NCBI GenBank assembly: GCA_947247005.1
Contig: OX365949.1
Span: 4,288,001 to 4,352,000, forward strand
Reading direction: 5' to 3'
DNA: 64,000 nucleotides
Source of the DNA: Spisula solida
Taxonomy: Eukaryota; Mollusca; Bivalvia; Venerida; Mactridae
The notes beneath the pieces were generated by a model, which saw only the letters and a program-made list of their open reading frames with translations, did not search any database and was not told where the DNA came from. A program made the position numbers and the translations under genes. Positions within the stretch are counted from its first letter, which is position 1; every line of letters begins with the position of its first letter. Positions 13,377 to 24,330 of this stretch are shown piece after piece.

Positions 13377-14890
13377 CTGAAATAAAGCAAAGCGTTTTTA
13401 TTTTTCATTCCGTATGAAGTTTCTTACTGTTTTCAAAATAATATTTTATTCCGTTTAAATATTATCTAAGTTTACTTCATAGACATGAAATAATTAACTC
13501 ATTCTAACGAAGTAGTTATTATTGTTAATTTTAAACGAACATTAAATAAAACATTCTCCTTTTAGACTATTTGGCAATGCGTATTATAATTAGTATGTCC
13601 CTTAAGATGCTACATGTATAAACAGACCATGTGAAAACCAGTGAAGACCGTAAGAACAATATCCGGCCCCAGTAACACAATGCCTGGTTTTAAAAGTTGA
13701 TTCTGTATGGGTATCATACAGTACACATGTACGGACAGGGGGAGGCAAATATATTCCAGTCCGTGACTTTATTATCGTAGCTATGTCCAGGAACCTTTTA
13801 CTACGTTGTACACTGTGTAAAACTTTCATATTACTTTGCTTAAATACGAGGGTCAGTCAAAAATAACTGAGAGAAAATCAGTTGCTAAATAATGCTTAGA
13901 TAAATAAGAGTTCGTATATTTTCTATGCATTATCGTAAAATATGGTATCTCACTGATGTTATGACGAATACCAATCTGGGTTATGACAATGTGAGTCTTG
14001 TTGCTAGGCAACAAAAGAAGAAAACTCGAGGGCATGTGTTCATGCTGTTAGTACAATGTAGAACAAAGGTTTGCGTCGCTATGGAAACAATGACAATGAT
14101 TTTAGAACCATAAATATATATCTGACATTTTTAAACATACTTTTTATTTTGTAATACATTTAAAATCTATCAGATAAATTAACTTGATTCTAGTTTATTT
14201 TTTCCACTAATATAGAAAATATACTTGACGAAAATGTAATTTGTCAATTTGATGGTATCAAAACCACTATTTTCCCCCATCCAATAGAACGAATCATTTG
14301 TTTCCAAAGCGAAGTTAAACATTTTATTTCTACTACGATTACTGGACTCCTCGCGATATATTCATAATCTTATTGAAAAGAAATTGTGAAATCAACGATT
14401 AGTTTTAGAACACCGTGGCAACGAAAAGAACACATGACGAGAAAATTGATAAATGCTAGGCAACAAAATAACACAGCATTAGTGACCATTCTGAAATAAT
14501 TGATCATTACTATTTGAGATATGCTTTTCGACAATATACACATGTTAGTTGCAAAAATCACGGTATATAAGGTTGAACTAAACCATTATATTAACGACAT
14601 ATTCAAACGTCATGTCGCTGGCGCGAATGCATATCCCTAAGTGATGTTCTTTGGTTGATTGGCAACTATATTTATAAGCCTATAACTGATGACGGAATTC
14701 ATCAGAAGATCAGTAGTGGAGAATAGTTGAAGATGAATAATAGAAATACAACTGCAAACACATTTTGAAGGCTTTAATAACCAACTCTCAGTTATTTTTG
14801 ACTGACCCTCGTAAATGAACAAAACACTAGTTTGATCTTACCTTGCAACAAGAAGCCACCAAACACCATAAGCTGCTGAACAAGAAACAT
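12250..14890 (-). CDS. predicted secreted Asn/Gln/Gly-rich repeat protein (two exons, 391 residues)
   Basis: Join of 14842-14890 and 12250-13376, read on the minus strand. Exon 1 encodes MFLVQQLMVFGGFLLQ, a plausible signal peptide, and ends with one codon base before a GTAAG donor. Exon 2 starts after a TTTATTTCAG acceptor and completes the codon (Val17), so the frame is continuous to TAA at 12250-12252. The mature chain has no obvious globular domain. It repeats a motif like F-N/D-P/A-N/D-x-x-N-x-x-L at residues 28, 119, 159, 202 and 233, with shorter relatives at 326 and 337. The C-terminal third is Gly/Asn/Gln/Ser-rich, and Cys19 at the signal-peptide edge is the only cysteine. Composition suggests an extracellular matrix, mantle or shell-type protein, but this is inference; no family is recognised. 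Transcription start and poly(A) site are not defined. Confidence 0.75.
13845..14813. mobile_element. TA-flanked mariner/Tc1-like MITE in the secreted-protein intron
   Basis: Perfect 27-base terminal inverted repeats (CGAGGGTCAGTCAAAAATAA then CTGAGAG) start at 13847 and end at 14811, with TA on both sides. The 969-bp span lies wholly inside the 13377-14841 intron and ends 28 bases from the exon 1 donor. No transposase frame is visible. Exact terminal identity suggests a fairly recent insertion. Confidence 0.8.
14842..14890 (-). CDS. exon 1 of the secreted repeat protein (signal peptide)
   Basis: ATG at 14888-14890, 16 codons plus one base, then donor G|GTAAG. The short hydrophobic run LMVFGGFLL supports secretion. 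The phase (one base carried over) matches the acceptor at 13376. Confidence 0.75.
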
Positions 14891-15628
14891 GGTTTTAAAC
14901 GAAAATAAAGCCGAAACTTAGCACTAACAAAAATAAGCCTAGTTAGAAAAGTTGCCTCATTTAGATATAGGTGCGTTCTGGGTTTAATGAAGTAAACAAA
15001 GAAGGGTAGTAGAAGGGTTCCGAAAATGTTACCGCATAGGAAACAGCTGCTTAATTTGTTGTCTGTTAAGTGATAGGACTTCGTGTATATTGTTAGATAT
15101 CTAAACAATAGTTCGGTGTGGTATTGTATTGTGAAGTTTTTATTGTTGATAGCATAAGACAGGTATCAATAGTCGCGTATCGTTCTCTTATCTTTTGCAT
15201 GATAATTCCAATCGATTACATTCGGAATAATCTGCACAGAGAAAGAACTCTATATAAACCAGAAAACTTAAAGTTGACAGGAAAGTATTGGGGTAGATCC
15301 GGTGAACGACGTGTGTCGGGCCTTAGCAGCCGATTGCTAGTATCGTATTATGTATTCATCTTCGAGGCCCTCTGACACACTTTACATACCTGTTTTCAGA
15401 GACGAGTAATGTCATTTCGATTTGTATCAGTTTCATATACATATAGTAATGATATCGAGTTCCAAACGTTTTTCATCTTTGTTCAATGTTGTTCATTTTT
15501 CTTAAATGTATTGCTATAACTTCTGCCGCACAGACAATGGCCACTGTTACGCTAAACAGTAAAACACACTGAACTCATTTTTGCGCGTGGAAATTGTGGT
15601 TTTAACTTTCTCGATTTTTGGCCTTTAT
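14891..15628. promoter_or_regulatory. upstream region of the secreted-protein gene
   Basis: This stretch precedes the ATG on the minus strand and must contain the 5' UTR and promoter unless a further non-coding exon exists. I could not identify a convincing TATA box or initiator. Short open frames on both strands here are not supported. Confidence 0.3.
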
Positions 15629-15995
15629 GAGCGTTTTCCAATTACCAACTCGGGTTACCCGAGTTGTAAAAGGAACGGGTCGGGTGAATGCAGTGCGCAT
15701 GCGTATAATCTCTAACCTACTCGACCCAAGCAACCTCCAATCTTTCGCCGGTTCTTTAGAGTCAAAATGGCGGAAAATTTTGAACTTTGGTTGCACATAT
15801 CAGACAGTTTATCACAATACAGTTTTTTTCAGACATAATGTCATCCTCCTCGTCGCTGTTAAACATTTCTTCTAACATCATAATTGCTTTGATTGCCATT
15901 TTAAACTCGACTCGATACGTTCTTGATATCACTACCGAGTTATCCGACTGCGCATGCCCAAATTTTTTACTCGTGTTGCTAATTGGAAAACGCTC
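15629..15995. mobile_element. 367-bp MITE with ~27-bp terminal inverted repeats
   Basis: GAGCGTTTTCCAATTACCAA at the left matches the reverse complement of the right end (TTGCTAATTGGAAAACGCTC). The interior also has inverted GTGCGCATGCG / CGCATGCCC pieces. TTTAT occurs just outside each end, but a precise target duplication cannot be assigned. Confidence 0.65.
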
Positions 15996-17224
15996 ACAGT
16001 TTATTCAAGGTCTGTGTTGCTAAGTATTAGTTGTTGGTATGGTGGTCAGTCTGATTTTGGACCAGCGAAATAATGCGATTGGCATAGTTGCTGGGACGTC
16101 CGTGAATAGGTAGATGTGCACATTGACCGCTTAACCTGTTGTAGCAGTGCATGCAGGCTCCTTGAGTGACTTATAAGTAATCGGCATTTACAGTATCTGA
16201 ATAAGATCAGGAAAACGCAACGTCTATTGCAAATACAAGATTTTTCATATTGTCCTAACCAGTGACCTTGTTATTTCCATCACTTGACCCATATTGAAAC
16301 TCGACCTAGATTCCATCTAGACAAACATTCTGACAAACTTTCTTATGATCCAGCGAAAAATACAGGCTGTATAGGCTTTTTCGTGATTTCACGTACACTA
16401 CCCAAAAGTTCTAACCCGCCACCATAATTTTGTGTTATAATTTTGTTAATACTGCACGTACTCTCATGGCATTTTGCATACCAATACTTGAATAATACTT
16501 GGATTTAATTATTGATTCATTTTGGCAGATGAACGGCCATGTGCTTCGATACAGGCGCGTTACGTAATGAAGTCGATTTTACAAAGTCACAACATATTTC
16601 ACCCAATTTGTTCATGAACATGTGCATATTGCAACGCAACAAACACGTGTTCATTAACACTTCTAAAGCACAACCGATGTCTGCTCTCCCTGAAAAACAC
16701 GTACCATGCCGAGATTGACGCAAAACGAACTTGGATGAAGTGTAAGAATATTACAACAAATTTCACAAAGGCTATTTCAATGAAATGTCAATTATGCAAA
16801 TTTTGCTTGAGTGTTGATTTCAAAATATGAAGGTTCCTGTGAATGAAACAAGAGGGCCCAAAGGGCCCTAGGTCGCTCACCTGTCGTACTAGTGCATGCA
16901 AACCCCTATGGTGATCCTACACATTTTCTGAATAAAATTTAAGGAAATTCAGCCTCTATTGCAAGTTTTTGTATGATTTGACCATGTGACCTAGCGTTTG
17001 ACCCCAGATGACTTAATTAATATCAAACTTAACCTAGATTGTGTTGAGATGATTATTAGGACCAAATTTCATAAAGATTAAGTCGAAATTGTAACCTCTG
17101 GTGACTACACAGGGTTTTTCTATGATCTGACCTATAATTTAAACAAAATATTTCCTCCATATAACTGTACAAATACATGCTATAAATACAGAACAATACC
17201 TAAACACTTAAAAAAATAATTATG

Positions 17225-18010
17225 GTTCCAGTGGGGTTTGAACCCACGACCCTCAGGAAAATGTCAATTGACATTGTGACCTTGTTTTTGACGCTAGATG
17301 ACCCAAAATCGAACTTGGCCTAGATTTTGTTGACAGGATCATTGTGACAAAGTTTCATAAAGATTTAGTTGAAATTGTAACCTCTGGTGTCTGACTACAC
17401 AAGGTTTTTCTATGATTTGACCTTTATTTTAAACAAACTATATTGGAATATTTTTCCTCCATATAACTGTACAAATACATGCTATAAAGACAAAACAATA
17501 CCTAAACACTTAAAAAAAAAATAAAAAATAAAAATTATGGTTCCAGTGGGGGTTGAACCCACGACCATCAGGAAAATGTACAAATACATGCTATAAAGAC
17601 AAAACAATACCTAAACACTAAAAAAAAAAAAAAAAATTATGGTTCCAGTGGGTGTTGAACCCACGACCATCAGGAAAATGTACAAATACATGCTATAAAG
17701 ACAAAACAATACCTAAACACTAAAAAAATAAAAATAAAAATTATGGTTCCAGTGGGGTTGAACCCAAGACCATCAGGAAAATGTACAAATAAATGCTTTA
17801 CAGACAAAACAATACCTAAACCCTCAAAAAAAATAAAAATAAAAAAATAAAAATTATGGTTCCAGTGGGGGTTGAACCCATGACCATCAGGAAAATGTAC
17901 AAATACATGCTATAAAGACAAAACAATACCTAAACACTCAAAAAAAATAAAAATAAAAAAATAAAAATTATGGTTCCAGTGGGGTTTGAACCCACGACCC
18001 TCAGGCAAAT
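17225..18010 (-). repeat. ~100-bp tandem array of a tRNA/SINE 3' half
   Basis: On the minus strand each unit contains GTCGTGGGTTCAAACCCCAC, a T-arm with a perfect 5-bp stem and TTCAAAC loop, followed by TGGAACCA like the 3' end of an acceptor stem. The last unit extends into a fuller tRNA-like head. The B-box-like GGTTCAAACCC is therefore repeated many times. The spacers are A/AAT-rich. Confidence 0.6.
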
Positions 18011-18410
18011 GTCTACGCTCCCTACAGCGCTTTGATTTCCAATTCACACCCTGCTTAAAATACTAGAATATTTTGATATTTGACCTTTACAAAACTGCTG
18101 TGAACCCTGATAAACATTTTCATTGGTTGATGAAAGTTTATTGTATGTATAGAGAGTAGAGAGTTACAGCAGAGAGTTTAGTGACCATGAAGACTACATG
18201 TTGAAAGGTTTAAAACAAGTTTTTTTCTATAATTTGACCTAGTGAGCTAGTTTTTGACCTCAGATGACCCAATATCGAACTTGACCTAGATTTTGTTGAG
18301 ATGATCATTGTGACCAAGTTTCATAAAGATTAGGCCAAAATTGTGACCTCTAGAGAGGACACAACCCAATTGTTGACGGACGGACGGCGGACGAAGTGTG
18401 ATCACAAAAG

Positions 18411-18442
18411 CTCACTCTGTCACTTTGTGACAGGTGAGCTAA
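18411..18442 (+). other. terminal hairpin plus CTAA of the 16848-18442 element
   Basis: Twelve paired bases around a TTT loop with one bulged T, followed by CTAA. This is the arrangement expected of a Helitron-like 3' end. Confidence 0.6.
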
Positions 18443-19512
18443 AAACGGAAATAATCATTAAAATAACAATTACAAACGAAATAGAAAATCATTTTTGGAA
18501 TAAAAAACAAAACTAAGGGCCGCAACCTTATCCAAGCTGTTGACATCTCGACAGGTCAACCGCGTTCTTATCGTGCCAAATTCAACATGTTAAGTATTTT
18601 TCGCGTAGGATAATCTTCACTAACATCAAAACCGTACATAAACACGTGCTTTTCGACGCGCATGCATTACACTTGTAAATTATTCTAGATTACGTTACAA
18701 GTCTAAAACGGTGAATTAGACCGTAAGTAGGCCAAAATAAACAAATATTTGGCTTCATTGGATATTCATATGTCATCAGGGATATGTGAAATTTCGTGTT
18801 AATAAATGCATTATTAAAAAAATATTAATAAAATAAAAAAATGTCAACTAGGAATTGTCTTCACAGTGGTTTTCGTAATCGCGTGAATTCTGGTCCACAT
18901 GCATAGCACATGAAAAAATGCATTATTACGCAATACACCGAATGCACTGAAATTAACTGCAAAACGGTCAAAATAAACCAATACTGAAATTTCAGGTGAA
19001 TACATGCATGTTTCACAAAACGGGAATGAAATATAAACTGGCGGGTTAGAACTTTTGGGGAGTGTAGTGGCTTAATTAGTTGACCCAAATTGTGATCATG
19101 TTTCATATTGATCAGGTCAATATTGTGACCTCCAGTGACGACACAAAGTTTTTCTATGAGATGATTCAATTACCTAGTTTTTTACCCAAGATGACCCATT
19201 TTCGAACTTTACCTAGCTTTTGTTGAGACGATCATTGTGAGCAAGATATATAAAGATTAGGCCAAAATTGTGACCTCTGGTGACTACACAATGTTTTTCT
19301 ATGATTAATCCTAGTTTTGACCCCGGGTGACCCAATAAATAACAATTTTAACGTTTGTCCTATACATATGTGTATTTGGTGATAGTAAACATTCTCTACA
19401 TGGAACATTAGTCTGTTTTACAAAAGTTCCAGGTAATAGAACAAATGATGGATACATTTACCACAACAAAATAACTTTTAACACACACTTAAGCCAACAA
19501 TGTAAGTTTTGT

Positions 19513-19791
19513 AGAGGAAAGATGTTTGTAAAACACGTATGCCCCCATGGCAGCCTAGTAGTAAGACATAGTAAAGGTCACAAAGACCTTGACCTTTGAC
19601 CTACTGACCCCCAAATTCAAGTAATCAATAGGGGTTATCTACTGTTAACCTCCATGTAAAGTTTGAGGATCCTAGGGCAAAGCTTACTTGACTTATTGAG
19701 CAGAAACCGTTTGGTCTACCGACCGGTCTACCAACAGTCTGACATGTGTAATGCAATATACCCCCTCATCAAAAATGGGGGGGAGGCATAA
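19513..19791 (+). mobile_element. short dispersed repeat (ATGTTTGTAAAACA family)
   Basis: It starts near AAAGATGTTTGTAAAACACG, contains AAGGTCACAAAGACCTTGAC and CTTTGACCTACTGACC, and ends ATCAAAAATGGGGGGGAGGC ATAA. Relatives lie at 27271-27525, 28134-28530 and 37717-37981. Its copy of the inverted GGTCA/TGACC site is mutated. Confidence 0.6.
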
Positions 19792-20266
19792 TAAGGGAAT
19801 TATGGAGTATAGAGGGATATATGTCAAGCCAAAGCACAAATGTTTAGTAAATTTATTATTAGAGAAAATCTTAAAACATCAATATAGAACTAACATATAA
19901 AAATACGTTGTAACATAAATAGACAATCTTAATAGTAAAACATACAAAATGTACTGATAAATTATTACACACTCAGATATTTGGTAGATATGCAAGTACG
20001 CTGTATGTATACACCAAATAAACAATACATAGGCAACAAACTACACATATGATATATAAGTACAATATACACAAATAACATATAGTATTGTTCATTATGA
20101 TTGAGTACAAATTTTGAAATACAAAAAAATACATGAAATAATAACTGTGTGAACATATTTTAATCATATTACAATATAAATATTGTAGTAGTTAATATAC
20201 ATGTACTTATATGATAAGTATGCGAAAGAAAATGTAAGTAACTGTGGCCATCCTTACAATAATATC
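19792..20266. other. non-genic AT-rich stretch
   Basis: No gene supported; only short frames rich in Tyr/Cys/Leu from AT-rich DNA. Confidence 0.45.
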
Positions 20267-20485
20267 TACGAAACAAGCATCTTCATAGACTCAAGCTGTT
20301 GGGGCAAATATTTAACACTACGAAACAAGCATCTTCATAGACTCAAGCTGTTGGGGCAAATATTTAACACTACGAAACAAGCATCTTCATAGACTCAAGC
20401 TGTTGGGGCAAATATTTAACACTACGAAACAAGCATCTTCATAGACTCAAGCTGTTGGGGCAAATATTTAACACTACGAAACATT
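20267..20485. repeat. 52-bp tandem repeat, four complete copies
   Basis: Unit TACGAAACAAGCATCTTCAT... starts at 20267, 20319, 20371 and 20423, with a partial fifth at 20475. The copies look identical, so the expansion is recent. No spacers separate the units. Confidence 0.9.
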
Positions 20486-21330
20486 GCACTGCAACTTTAC
20501 AGTGATCAAAACATTAGTCACAGCCATAGGACTGCTGGTATATAAGAATCAGTGATTACTGTTTGTTACATACACCTGAATAGCTACGTAGAGCCATCAG
20601 AATGGCACAATAACCAGCCTTGAATCTTGACCTTTGACTAAGTTTCATCAAATCAATCTACTGAGCATGACCAACCTTCATTATCATCAAGTTTGATAAC
20701 TATGAGTCCAATCATTCTGGAGTTAACAAATGGAAACTGTTCCAAAACTGAAGACTTCATGACCTTTACCTTTGAGCAAGTGACCTCAAATTCTATAGAG
20801 GTCATAAACAGTCATGGCCAACACCCTCAGACCTCTGTATTTGTATGATAACAATTTGGTCTATCAAACAACACAACACAAAGGAAGACACATGGACAGC
20901 TCTATAGACCACAATTTCACTATATACATGTGAATACTAGTATTAAATGGATACATTCCTGTAAATGCATTCCTCACAAAACAGAGAAACCAGTAATGAC
21001 AAATGACAAACATGTAAACATGACAATCAAATAGTGAGCAGAGATTTTCAGCATATCTTTTGGCTAAATGCACCTATCCATGTTTTGCCTAACTTGACAT
21101 CATTGATACATTGGAATTGTAGGAAGCAGCTTTATCCTCATACATCAGTGGTTAGTCAAGTTTCTAGTTTCTATTTGGATGTTATTTTGACCTAAAATTT
21201 GAGAAGTATGTACAAATGCTCAGTGTCCAGTAAAACCAAACAAGGAGGAAAGTGTAACCCTTCATAATTATTATTGCTTGTAACATCAAACACACAAATT
21301 ACACAAATGCTAGGTTTTCAAAGAAGGGCC
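20486..21330. other. non-genic stretch with weak GACC-type repeat fragments
   Basis: Segments such as ATGACCTTTACCTTTGAGCA (near 20759) resemble the GACC-rich dispersed repeats. No gene is supported. Confidence 0.4.
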
Positions 21331-22835
21331 ATAACTAGATCTTAACAAAATACTGGCCATAACCCTGTTAAAACTTAAACCCAGATCTTAACAAAATACT
21401 GGCCATAACCCTGCTAAAACTTAAACCCAGATCTTAGCTAAATACTGGCCATAACCCTGCTAAAACTTAAACCCAGATCTTAGCTAAATACTGGCCATAA
21501 CCCTGCTAAAACTTAAACCCAGATCTTAGCTAAATACTGGCCATAACCCTGCTAAAACTTAAACCCAGATCTTAGCTAAATACTGGCCATAACCCTGCTA
21601 AAACTTAAACCCAGATCTTAGCTAAATATAGGCCATAACCCTGCTAAAACTTTGACCCAGATCTTAGCTAAATATGGGCCATAACCCTGCTAAAACTTTG
21701 ACCCAGATCTTAGCTAAATATAGGCCATAACCCTGCTAAAACTTAGACCAAGATCTTAGCACAATATTGGTCATAACCCTGCTAAAACTTAGACCCAGAT
21801 CTTAGCACAATATTGGCCATAACCCTGCTAAAACTTAGACACAGATCTTAGCTAAATATGGGCCATAACCCTGCTAAAACTTAGACCCAGATCTTAGCAC
21901 AATATTGGTCATAACCCTGCTAAAACTTAGACCCAGATCTTAGCACAATATTGGCTATAACCCTGCTAAAACTTAGACACAGATCTTAGCTAAATATGGG
22001 CCATAACCCTGCTAAAACTTAGACACAGATCTTAGCACAATATTGGTCATAACCCTGCTAAAACTTTGACCCAGATCTTAGCTAAATATGGGCCATAACC
22101 CTGCTAAAACTTAGACACAGATCTTAGCTAAATATGGGCCATAACCCTGCTAAAACTTAGACACAGATCTTAGCACAATATTGGTCATAACCCTGCTAAA
22201 ACTTAGACACAGATCTTAGCTAAATATGGGCCATAACCCTGCTAAAACTTAGACACAGATTTTAGCACAATATTGGTCATAACCCTGCTAAAACTTTGAC
22301 CCAGATCTTAGCTAAATATAGGCCATAACCCTGCTAAAACTTTGACCCAGATCTTAGCTAAATATGGGCCATAACCCTGCTAAAACTTTGACCCAGATCT
22401 TAGCTAAATATGGGCCATAACCCTGCTAAAACTTTGACCCAGATCTTAGCTAAATATGGGCCATAACCCTGCTAAAACTTTAACCCAGATCTTAGCTAAA
22501 TATGGGCCATAACCCTGCTAAAACTTTGACCCAGATCTTAGCTAAATATGGGCCATAACCCTGCTAAAACTTTGACCCAGATCTTAGCTAAATATAGGCC
22601 ATAACCTTGCTAAAACTTTGACCCAGATCTTAGCTAAATATAGGCCATAACCTTGCTAAAACTTTGACCCAGATCTTAGCTAAATATAGGCCATAACCTT
22701 GCTAAAACTTTGACCCAGATCTTAGCTAAATATAGGCCATAACCTTGCTAAAACTTTGACCCAGATCTTAGCTAAATATAGGCCATAACCCTGCTAAAAC
22801 TTAGACCCAGGTCTTAGCTTAATACTCTCAGGGAT
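21331..22835. repeat. 46-bp minisatellite, about 32 copies
   Basis: Unit ATCTTAGCTAAATACTGGCC ATAACCCTGCTAAAACTTAAACCCAG with variants (TAAATATGGGCCAT, CACAATATTGGTCAT, TTTGACCCAG, TTAGACACAG). Variants occur in blocks and alternations, which points to segmental amplification. It lies downstream of the copine stop and could be inside a long 3' UTR, but that is not shown. Confidence 0.9.
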
Positions 22836-24249
22836 ACAAAATGTAGTGTAAACATACGTTGATGCCCACCCAACCATGGCATGCCAAATTCACCAATCCA
22901 ATAACCAATATTTTAATACGAAAATGTGGATAAAATCATACATGGTCCTGTCACAAAATATGCACCACACAAATAAAACCTTACAATTATTGTAAAAGCC
23001 ATAGAAGGTGTTTATTATTTGCGTTTTTCGAAAGCACTTACAAAAATTATGGCATTTACAATAAGCATACTGCAGAAATACTAAGAGAACAACATAGTTT
23101 CATTACTACAACAGAGATAAAAATATACGGCAGTGTATATAATAATGAAATTCTAAAAGTAAAGGAGTAGAGAAAAATAGAGTAAACCATAAAATTTATT
23201 GGCGGTGAAGATTTCACAATGTCACACACAAAAGGCCAAATTGGTGAAATAATGACTTTGCAAGCTGATGATTGTACAAACTACAAAAACGTTTTTGATA
23301 CATTTTTTATTTAAAAATACCAAAAGGAATTTTAAATACAGTTCTTAGTGTTGTTCATATAACCTGGAGCAACATAGAGATTGTTGAATCTAATGTATGT
23401 GCATATCATTTCAGGTGTGGATACTTCTTTATGTAAGTTTTGTTACACACTGAAATTGATGGTAATTATTTGTAGAGAATTTACCATACTAATAGTAAGG
23501 CATACACAACTAACAGTAGGCAATAACAATGCTGTAGATAGTAGTCCCGTATAAATATATCAGTAGTATCAGAATGATAGGGAGAACAGTCAGCTCTCAA
23601 AGGCGTCAGATGTTTGAGGGGCCAGCTGTCAAAAGAATCCAGCTGTTAAAGGGATCAGCTGTCAAAGAAACCAGCTGTTGGAGAGGCAAAGCCCAATGAG
23701 ATGTAAAGACCTAGATATGAAACAGAAGGGATAGTTCTATGTCACAATGAAATGACGAAGATTCCGTATGTATAAATACATTATATAGAGACAATCATTG
23801 ATGACTAGAACTGCCTACAGAAACAACAATCCTTGGGTCTGTTTCATAGACCTATCTTAGCTAACTCAGACTTTTTCATGGATGATTTAGAGCATAGTAA
23901 GTGAATCCATGCATTTGGGTTTAAGTTGAAATAGTTATTTACAATAAGTGAAGTTCATATAGCTTTGCTTAAATGTATAAGCTGTCTTATTTGCTCAAAA
24001 TAGTATACAAAAAAGGTGAATTTTTGGTAAGATATGTCTATGAAACAAGCCGCTGGTCCACAAATGTAAAACAAAGTCATTTCTCATACTTCAGCTAATC
24101 CATAGAACGACTGATCAGTATCACATACCTGGTGAACAATGATCCAGTATTTCAATTATTCATAGTCTAAAATGATCAATTTACCTAAATGTTAAATGCT
24201 GAGAATAGCCTTTATTTGCCAATCAGCTTTCTGCTGAAAAATGGCAGGC
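22836..24249. other. non-genic stretch downstream of the copine gene
   Basis: No gene seen. Near 23590-23700 the word CAGCTGT with short linkers is repeated (AGCTGTCAAAAGAATCCAGC, AGCTGTTAAAGGGATCAGCT), a small degenerate tandem patch. Confidence 0.45.
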
Positions 24250-24330
24250 ATATGAGTGCCTCCACCCGTATTTGAACCTGGGTCACCAGATTAGACAAAA
24301 AGCGCTCTAACCACTGAGCTACCAGATTAA
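24250..24330 (-). mobile_element. tRNA-derived SINE head
   Basis: On the minus strand: GGTAGCTCAGTGGTTAGAGC (A-box) followed by GGTTCAAATACGG (B-box) with tRNA-like spacing. No intact cloverleaf can be closed, so a SINE fragment is preferred over a functional tRNA gene. Confidence 0.6.

Larger units (their letters stand above)
16848..18442 (+). mobile_element. pearl-type, Helitron-like element with SINE-derived tandem array
   Basis: The left end is ACAAGAGGGCCCAAAGGGCC then CTAGGTCGCTCACCTGTCG. The interior has GACC-rich core units and six or seven ~100-base units of TTATGGTTCCAGTGGGGGTT plus A-rich spacers. The right end is a hairpin, CTCAC-T-CTGTCAC-TTT-GTGACAG-GTGAG, at 18411-18438, directly followed by CTAA. 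A second copy with nearly the same sequence and order lies at 51493-53209. It has no coding capacity. Confidence 0.7.
16394..19066. mobile_element. inverted-repeat DNA element, later split by a pearl-type insertion
   Basis: The left end TACACTACCCAAAAGTTCTA at 16394 continues ACCCGCCA. The right end, reversed from 19066, reads the same with one mismatch (C for A at base 7) over 28 bases. TA borders both ends. Removing the inner element (16848-18442) leaves about 1.08 kb. No transposase could be recognised. Confidence 0.6.
16220..19345. repeat. nested repeat block
   Basis: Fragments of the GACC-rich tandem-core family flank the block (about 16220-16345 and 19073-19345, e.g. GAAACTCGACCTAGATTCCA and CATGTTTCATATTGATCAGG). 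A TA-flanked inverted-repeat element (16394-19066) separates them, and a complete tandem-core element (16848-18442) lies inside that one. This reads as three successive insertions. Confidence 0.5.

Noticed and set aside
14827..15108. 93-codon minus-strand frame overlapping exon 1 of the secreted protein
   Set aside because: It is out of frame with the signal peptide that splices in phase to exon 2.
20267..20485. CRISPR-like array
   Set aside because: Copies are head to tail with no spacers, and the context is eukaryotic.
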